Shown piece by piece: positions 57,165 to 64,000 of a stretch of DNA of 64,000 bases. Within the stretch, counting starts at the first letter, position 1, and every line of letters starts with the position of its first letter. This stretch comes from Amphibalanus amphitrite (lineage: Eukaryota; Arthropoda; Thecostraca; Balanomorpha; Balanidae): contig NW_024882913.1 of the NCBI RefSeq assembly GCF_019059575.1, positions 106,840 through 170,839 on the forward strand, given 5' to 3'. Under the pieces are notes generated by a model. The model did no database searches. It saw nothing but the letters and a program-made list of their open reading frames with translations, and was not told the origin of the DNA. Made by a program: the position numbers and the translations under genes.

Positions 57165-57732
57165 CGCCACCCGCCAGCCGCTGGGGGGGGGCATAAAGTT
57201 GCCCCCCCTTTACTTCTGCGACGATATCGTCGCAACGCGAAGAGATAGAGAAGCGAAACTTTGCACACATCTTCCTGGACACCTAGCCGAGGTTGTGTCC
57301 AAATTTGGTGTCGATCCCATTTGAAATGACGTCACAGTGACGTCATAAGTGAAATTATAGATTTGCGACTCTCATATTCCTCACGATACATCACATATAT
57401 GGGACCGAATATAAAGGGCCGATTATTGGTCAGAAACTAGATGGAAGTGTAGTAAGATGTTTTAGGATGACAGCAGGTGCTGTCTAGTTCATTTACAGTC
57501 GAGTTTCACGCTCAGCGTCATCAGAAACGGTCCATATCGGAAAACGACAAAACTTTATGACGTCACTGTGACGTCATCTTAGGTGCTACAACCACCAAAC
57601 TTTCCTCAAACATTGCCTAGGTATTCATTTGAAGCTATGCCAAGTTTCACGTTCGTAGCTCATCAGGTTTCGGAGATATTTCACGAAACGTAAAGGGGGG
57701 GCAACTTTATGCCCCCCCCAGCGGCTCGTGGG
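57165..57732. mobile_element. TTAA-type MITE with paired CRE-like sites, next to peptide gene 5 promoter
   Basis: Left end CCAGCCGCTGGGG, G-run, loop CATAAAGTTG, C-run; right end GCAACTTTATGCCCCCCCC, AGCGGCTCGTGGG. Both TTAA sites are lost (right side reads CTAG). TGACGTCA occurs at 57327-57334, 57338-57345, 57558-57565 and 57569-57576. Related to 28980-29454. Confidence 0.75.
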
Positions 57733-58124
57733 CTAGAGCACAGAGGCCGCGGTTTCAGGCGGTGGGTACGCCGCTGACTGCATAGGGATTAGTGATTCAC
57801 TCCTCTTAGCTTTGCAACCCCTCACGGTGCGTATCTGGAATTGGTGACGATTGAGGGAAATTGGGTGGAACTGGTTGCAAATGGGGGGATGTATTTGGGG
57901 CTCCATGATTTTGAACCGATTATCGAGACCGATTATCGTTTGCCAATATGTCGATTGGTTAATACTAAAGCTGTCAGTTGGTAATAAGGAAACTGAGCGA
58001 TTTTCGTGAGCTACGTTCGAACATGCGGTGAGGAAGTCGTGAAGTTAAATACGAAATTGGAATTTCCAAAAGACAGGACAGGAAAATGGAGGTTTTCGAC
58101 CTTTCCTAATATATTCCTGCCCGG
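57733..58124. other. Intergenic DNA without recognised feature
   Basis: No gene or repeat recognised. Confidence 0.4.
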
Positions 58125-58290
58125 GGCCGGGGTGATTCAATAAATGTCACCGAGGTTTTTTAGCGAAAACTCCGAGGGCCGTTAGGCCCGCGAGGTGATT
58201 TTGCTAAAAAAAGAGCGAGATGACATTTATTGAATTCCCGGCCTTAGGGCTGGAAGGTGTTTCCCATACCTGCCAAAAAACTCACAACTG
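58095..58290. mobile_element. Foldback/MITE copy, inverted relative of 33910-34075
   Basis: An imperfect palindrome runs from GGCCGGGGTGATTC (58125) to TTCCCGGCC (58243), followed by GTTTCCCATACCTGCC near 58259. It matches the complement of 33910-34075. Confidence 0.75.
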
Positions 58291-59510
58291 TATAATAGTG
58301 ACGTCAGCAGCCGTGTGGTTCAACGTGTTTAACCACACCCCTTGAACCACACGGCTCGTAATATTGGGTGCGGTTATTTTTTCTCATCTTAGTTTGCTAT
58401 TTTGGCGCGATTTTGACAATTTCTGGCGCATTCCACTTATTTACTTTAGCAGGGCAATGGTTTACTAACGGGAGATGTGATGAATTGCAGCAGCAATACT
58501 TGAAATATAAGGAAGAAGTGAAGCAATTATGATGCCTATTATTTTTTATAATGACAGAAGGAACGTGGAAGAAAAAACATTTTGTGCAGCATGTGAAAAC
58601 AAGGAAATAGAATGAAAGAAGGGCTGCTACTTTCATGCTCCCGAAACCACTGCCAGCTCATCATCATAGCATGGTAATGATAGTTGAAGTTTATGTTAAA
58701 AAAGAATAGAAGGAGCTGCTGCAAAGGTCTTTGTGATGCCTCAAATCTGTTAAGTCAAGTCAGGCATGCTCTTACAGACTGAACGTTCAAGTTACGAGAC
58801 CCCATCATACTCTAGTGGCTGCATGGTGCTTGAGCTTGTCAAATACTTAAATGTTTTGCTCAGAAATTGTTTGCTTTATTGGTTTCTTGAGTTTCACCAG
58901 ATAAAGATGCAAGGTTGGCTGATTTGGTGTTGTTATCCATATTAAAGTGCACTGTTTGTGACAAGATTATGGAAATTGTAACCTCAATAATGAAATTTCA
59001 TGCTGTCAAAGCTATGATATGTTGCCTTGAGTTTGAAATCAGGCAAACATGGATTGAAGCTGTTTTCTAAAAAAACTGCTTTTTAGTAACGTTCACCCCA
59101 TAATTTGTATTTGTTCAATCTCAGAATGGGAGCAAGGCTGAATCACAATTATCTTTTGAGAAATGCTCTACAAAACTGCATTGCTTTTATTTATTTCTGT
59201 GGCATAATTTTGTACCTAATTCAAAGACTTTCTCTGGTGTAGTTTGTAAGATTGTTTGAACTTCTACTTTCTGACCTGTTTGGTGACAATAAATCCTGCA
59301 ACCTATTTGGCTTATTTACCCATCTCTCTTGCCATTCCTACATATTTCATGTCAGTCTATTGCATAAATATTGTGTAGTTAACATACTTCATGATATACA
59401 AATGAATGGTACCTACCTATATGTAGAAGCTCGATGTGGGTAAATGAGAACCAATGAACCTATGTTTTTTTTACAATGGCATAAAGTCATAATATTTGTG
59501 GCATAATATT
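58291..59510. other. AT-rich intergenic DNA
   Basis: An inverted pair GCCGTGTGGTTCAA / TTGAACCACACGGC lies at 58310-58355. No gene recognised. Confidence 0.45.
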
Positions 59511-59513
59511 TGC

Positions 59514-59863
59514 CGGCCCCGTAGCTCAGTTGGTTAGAGCGTTGGACTCCGCGTGGTGAGAGCACGCGTTTCCGGTTATGACAGTCCGGGTTCGAAGCGC
59601 GACCGGCGCTCGACATTTATGGGCATCCTGACAGGTATGGTTGCGGTTGGTGGCAGGCCGTAGCCAGGTGAAGTCAGCGAGGGGACCGGCCGTGCGCGGC
59701 TTTGTGCGCACGTTAAACTTTGGACTCTAAATTCTGCCATAGAATCGGAATTGCGCGATCGGAGGGTAGAGGGCAGGGTCATCGCAACAAGCTTCGCTTA
59801 GCGGTGGCTCTGTCCTTGTGAATCCTTCCCATCAAAAGGTTCGGACTAAATTTATAAAAAAAA
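59514..59863 (+). mobile_element. tRNA-derived SINE
   Basis: The head has an RNA polymerase III A box TAGCTCAGTTGG (59522-59533) and B box GGTTCGAAGCG (59589-59599), with pairing ends GCCGG and CCGGC. The spacing between the boxes and the extra GC arm do not fold into a clean tRNA. A body of about 250 bp follows and ends in an A-rich run at 59854-59863, as SINEs do. Confidence 0.6.
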
Positions 59864-62450
59864 GTCCTCTTGTCACGGCCATGGATATCACAGAAGATTT
59901 TGCTGAACTGCGCAAGAGAATCCTGTGCAAGGAAATGTTTTGCATGATTTAGCTTAACAGCATAAATTTTATTTTCCCAGTTGCATTGGAGCTCTGCTGG
60001 AGTTTGCTGATGACAGGATGCTGAAGGGCTGAAGCTGGTAGCTCTGGCAGGAGTACAAGTGTCCACCAGCTCAAGATCCGACGCCGCCGCGTCGCCGCCG
60101 TGCGGCACTCCGTGGAGACGGTCATGGTTGAAGACGAAGACACCGCATTTCCCGCCTGGACTGTCCGGTCGGAGACTGGTAATCCCTCCGGTGAGCCGCA
60201 CACCGTGGAGCTACTGCACCGCGGTCCGCGCGTGTCCACCCGCAGCGCAGTGCCAGCAACGGTACCGTGAGTGCGACATCTGCGTGCATATGACGCAGTG
60301 CGACTGTCACGACTCGCGGCTCAGTGTTCTGTCAGTGTGACAGTGCGGCTCGCGCTCGTTTTAGCGTGGTGCTCTGTTGTATATAACCACCTTGATGGAG
60401 ACCTATGTGCTGCCGCTTGAGTTTCAATGTACAGTTCTATGCATCAAACTAGCGTAAGTAAATGGCTGTCAGAGGTCAATTTGAAGCGCAATTAGTACCC
60501 ATAACCCAGCTGGGTTGAGCGAGTCATGTGACTAGTCCCGATGAACGTACTGTTTCGATGTCGTCAGTCGTAGACTTTTGTAAACCATTCGTTTCGGAGC
60601 TCTGTGTTGTGTTGTTCGGGACCGCAGTTGTTTGAGCAGTTTGCTTTATGCGTCGTACGCTGACAGAACGCTGGTCGTACACAAGTCATGTGTTTCCTTT
60701 CGCCCCTAATGTGTTACTGCGGTACCTATGCAGTTGTAATGTGTCTCGAGACACTAACTGGTCGCACTTGGTTGTGAAAATGACACTAGCTGGTCGCACT
60801 TGGTTTCAAACTGCGCTTGGAAGTCGTGCAATTTTATTTGCATTTTGCAATGCAATTTTATTGCCGTTACCGTATTGGTAGATAGTGTCAGAAGTTGGCC
60901 ATTTGATGCGTTGTCACTTGTCAGACGTTGTTGCCTTAGTACTGACGAATTGATGGGCCGCGTTTGTGTTCCTGTTAAGAAACGGATCTCAATATAAGGT
61001 GATTCAGAGGTAGGAACCTGAATGCATTCGTTCAGTTCAGACTTTTCATTTTATAGGGATGCACTGCTTCATGAGCAAGAACGAGCATGGCTCTGGTTGA
61101 GCGAAGCGCAATCGATATTTGTTATCGTGGTTGTAGACTGTGGCCACATTTACATCACTAATCAACTCCACGCACCAGCATTATTTAAACTGCTTGAACC
61201 TATACTTCATTTCGCTAAATTTCGGGGTCGTCAACCTACGGTCCGTGGCCGTTACGTTGGCCAATAACTAGATTTTATACATATTAACTGGTTCATATAA
61301 TCACAGCATGATGCCCCCGACAATTTTTATTTGATTCACTGATAATGAATGTGTCCCAGTACCGCACAAACTGAGACTGAAACTGGACAACTCGGTTTTC
61401 GAGGTTCAAGTTCATTATCTTCAGATGTTATGGTATGGTAAGCATTTAATGATCGAAGAAAATGGTCAGCGTTAGCAGTGCTAATCGGGTATTATGAGCT
61501 TTCAGTTATTTCAATATTTGTTTAGGCTATTATTCTTGTGGTATCTCCTGTCAATTTCACGCGGAATATATAGTATTATCTTATACAATCGCGGTAACTA
61601 CATATTGTCTGCCGGTTACTGTTATTATCATTGATTCGTAATATTTCGCTACGAGCGTGGCTCGATTCACATTGTTATTATATTGGCATTCAAGATTTAA
61701 GAATAAAAATATTTTAATGCATTCCAATTCCATCAAAATGCTAATATGCAAAAAAAGTTATAAAAATTGCAGCAGTTTTGTGAATCAAAAATAGCTGTAA
61801 AATAGGCCTGTATAACTTCAACAACAGTGCGCCGAGAAACGTCTAAAAACGCGTAAACAAAAACTAAGATGTAAAAAAATAACTACACCCGTAATATTAA
61901 AGCATTGCATTAAACATTGAAAAGTGTGGTACAGTGCACGTGCCGTTTAAATGCCTGGATGTCTCGATTTATTCATGCAAAGTAGCAGGTATGGGAAATT
62001 CAAAGACGTTCCATGTCAAAGGCAAGATGCATAACTGATACCATCAGGTTACATGGTAGCATGATAACATGTTATAATCGGGTTAGGGTACACGGGATAC
62101 GGAAAACAGCATTGTTTATATATTACAGTGATTATTTATGGAAAGCTTTGGAATATGTACTAATGTATGCACATCATTCACTCGTAAGCCAATTGCAGTC
62201 GATGCGTGACAACTGACACAATTTCTTCTAAGATGACTGAGAATGTAATGAAGTGAGACGGGGCTTAGTTATACAGATTGTACATGTGTATACAGTACAA
62301 GCTACTGCAAGGTCCTCCGAGAAGCACTGAGAGAAGCGTCGCCTTCCGACCTCTAAAAATCAGACACATCTCCAACTAATATTTCAAATATAATAATAGA
62401 CAATTTATTCGGGACATTCCACGTGCACATGTGGCTATTACTGCTCGTCG
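59864..62450. other. Intergenic DNA, CpG-rich at 60.05-60.35 kb
   Basis: A CpG-rich block is followed by TATATAACC near 60380. Short frames on both strands in it show no domain. A promoter of an unseen gene is possible. From 61.3 kb on it is AT-rich with no recognised gene; 61897-62000 is a partial inverted copy of the 33803 MITE. Confidence 0.4.
61897..62000. mobile_element. Partial copy of the TTTCCCATACCTGC MITE
   Basis: Complement of 33803-33905: TGTGGTACAGTGCACGTGCC, TGTCTCGATTTATTCATGCA, then GCAGGTATGGGAAA. Confidence 0.75.
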
Positions 62451-63260
62451 TCAATAAAACAAATGGTGATTTGTCAGATATCGTAAAGGTGGGGGCGACC
62501 AAATTATACTGCCGGCAAAATGACTCCACCCTCCCCTACTGACAGCAGCGTCCCGGCCGCGCGCCTCCGCCATAGTGACCAAACTGCGTGCAAGTACCTC
62601 CGGCTCGGCGTAACACCGCACTTTATGCAACAGGCATAGGGAGTGGTAGGTGACGAGGTTCTCCGCGCCGAGCCAGTGCAACTGGCACATCAAATCGTTT
62701 TAGCGTGATCGTACTTTTTCGGCCGAAAATGACTTTGGCTGCGTAGTGTAATAGTTTTTGTATCCAAGAGATTGTGTCTGGTGCGAGAACCATATATTGC
62801 GATGCAGTATCGAATTTGGGATACGGTCAGTGCGCTGACCAGCACGGAGATCACAGTGGGCGGTAGGTGCCCCCGGAGATGCGAGGGATCACCCAAAACT
62901 CCAAAGCAGCGTTTCGTGAGCGTTGTGATATGATGATCCCAGGTCAGGTGACGGTCAAACATGATGCCGAGGTTTTTGGCTGATAAAACTGGGGATAGCT
63001 CGTGATCGGTTTCGGTAGAATGATGGGGTCGGAAACCGTGCTGGTTAGGAGATAGGAGATGGTTTACGGACAGGGAGGAGTAGAGTTGTTAGTGAACAGC
63101 TCGTTCTAGGATTTAGCTTTGGATTTTGGTGATGACAGGTACGATGGAAATAGGACGGAAGTTGGACGCCGCGCGGACGGATTAGACAAATCACCGCATT
63201 TGAGGATGGGATGGACAAGGGAATGTTTCCAGGACTGCGGGACATCGGATGTTATCAAAA
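62451..63260 (-). pseudogene. CR1/Jockey-like LINE RT fragment with internal deletion
   Basis: On the minus strand: an RT finger block (NFRPISIVPVITKIQ), then HGFRPHHSTET, which jumps in frame to SAKNLGIMFDRHLTWDHH, the thumb region, then SHLRGHLPPTVISVLVS and SQIRYCIAIYGS. Frameshifts follow before MCQLHWLGAENLVTYHSLCL. The palm with the catalytic Asp residues is missing entirely, so the deletion removes the active site. Confidence 0.82.
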
Positions 63261-63274
63261 GTTATTTATTACTG

Positions 63275-63793
63275 CTCTATCAAAAGTTATTTGCGAAAAA
63301 CTGTTAGATACCATTCGTGACCTAAGATGACCTCAGGGCATAAACAGGGGTCACCGACACCATTTTCATGTTCAGTGTGTCTAAACCACTTGTAATTCAG
63401 TGTTTGGGAGTGTTCATAATGTCTTTCGTCCAAAAGGGGCGCATTTCAATTTTCTCCCATTGACTTATAATGGGGAGGTCGCAAAATTGACCTGACCTTA
63501 GGTCATCGATATCAAAATTCTGAGATATACATTTTGTACATGCTATTGCTCTTAGCAATCGCTGAAACTTTCAAAGCGATCAGTCACTCAGTGTAGCTAT
63601 GACAGACATTGAATCTTTTATGAGGTGAGGTCATTTCAAGTGACCTGGTGACCTGACCTTGAATGACCTTGGTCTGAAATTTTCACAACATGTGTAGAAT
63701 TGATGTATGATAAGGTGTACCAAAAACGGCGGCGGAGATATTCGCAAAAAACCACAAGGGGGATGTTCAAACACCCTCCCAGCAGGGCGCGGG
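63275..63793. mobile_element. Left-truncated copy of the 53008-54201 TTAA MITE
   Basis: Matches 53651-54201 from TCTATCAAAAGTTATTTGCG onward with few changes, and ends GCAGGGCGCGGG plus TTAA at 63794-63797. The GC hairpin is partly deleted and the terminal G-run is shortened to GGGGGATGTTC. It is fused to the LINE relic. Confidence 0.88.
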
Positions 63794-63854
63794 TTAAAAC
63801 ATCTCCATTATGAATTTCAATATCATGATATGGAATTTAATAGAACCGTCCGGA

Positions 63855-63940
63855 GTCGGAGTCGGAGTTGATTTTTGAAGCCAGAGTCGGAGTCGGAGTC
63901 GGAGTCAGCCAAAAATGCATCGACTCCGCAGCCCTGCCAC
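63855..63940. repeat. (CGGAGT)n repeat with GCAGCCCTGC end
   Basis: GGAGTCGGAGTCGGAGT tracts, then CGACTCCGCAGCCCTGCC. Same terminal string as 25350-25360. Confidence 0.6.
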
Positions 63941-64000
63941 TACCGACCATAAATCACTCTAAAAGGGAATAATACATCTCGCTGCAATGTTACCGTACGA

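Noticed and set aside
59514..59606. Functional tRNA gene
   Set aside because: A and B boxes are present, but the cloverleaf is distorted by extra bases between them and a SINE-like body and A-rich tail follow.

Overview
This is eukaryotic nuclear DNA, most likely from an arthropod and plausibly a crustacean. It is intron-bearing and repeat-dense. It carries an interstitial (TTAGG)n tract, the ancestral arthropod telomere repeat, and retroelement families common in arthropods. It has no operons, no prokaryotic genes and no functional RNA gene I can defend. The species cannot be named from the sequence.

Layout. Positions 280-10002 hold one large insertion: a tyrosine-recombinase-type (PAT/Ngaro-like) retrotransposon with split direct repeats A1-body-B1-A2-B2. 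It has decayed reverse transcriptase and RNase H, no visible recombinase, and several nested elements (hAT MITEs, a hAT transposase relic, an 82-bp minisatellite). The empty target site is preserved at 17818/17819 because the host DNA is duplicated: 1-279 plus 10003-14429 equals 17540-22247, almost base for base. The duplicate carries a 60-bp minisatellite and a promoter-like segment with three 93-bp upstream repeats.

Positions 26.3-57.1 kb hold five small genes for secreted peptides, two on + and three on -. They share one plan: TATA promoter, non-coding first exon, a coding exon starting near the ATG with a signal peptide followed by (R/K)P(Q)F, a phase-0 intron, and a last exon rich in Gly, Asn, Gln, Ser and Phe. 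Four of them share a core of the form SNVGQ-GLFG-QQF-NQFG. I do not recognise this family by name; it is the best candidate for an undescribed gene system here.

Between and inside these genes lie many mobile elements. About ten TTAA-flanked, piggyBac-like non-autonomous elements have G-run/C-run hairpin ends and dense AGGTCA half-sites or paired TGACGTCA sites. Others are hAT MITEs with exact 8-bp duplications, two head-to-tail Helitrons (41089-45220) carrying TAGGG arrays and a foldback with telomere-like repeats, a gag-only LTR retrotransposon with apparently identical LTRs (38761-40465), two LINE relics and a tRNA-derived SINE. One TTAA element with paired CRE-like sites ends about 60 bp upstream of the last peptide gene's TATA box, and the introns of another peptide gene are inflated by two elements, so the transposons may have shaped expression of the cluster.
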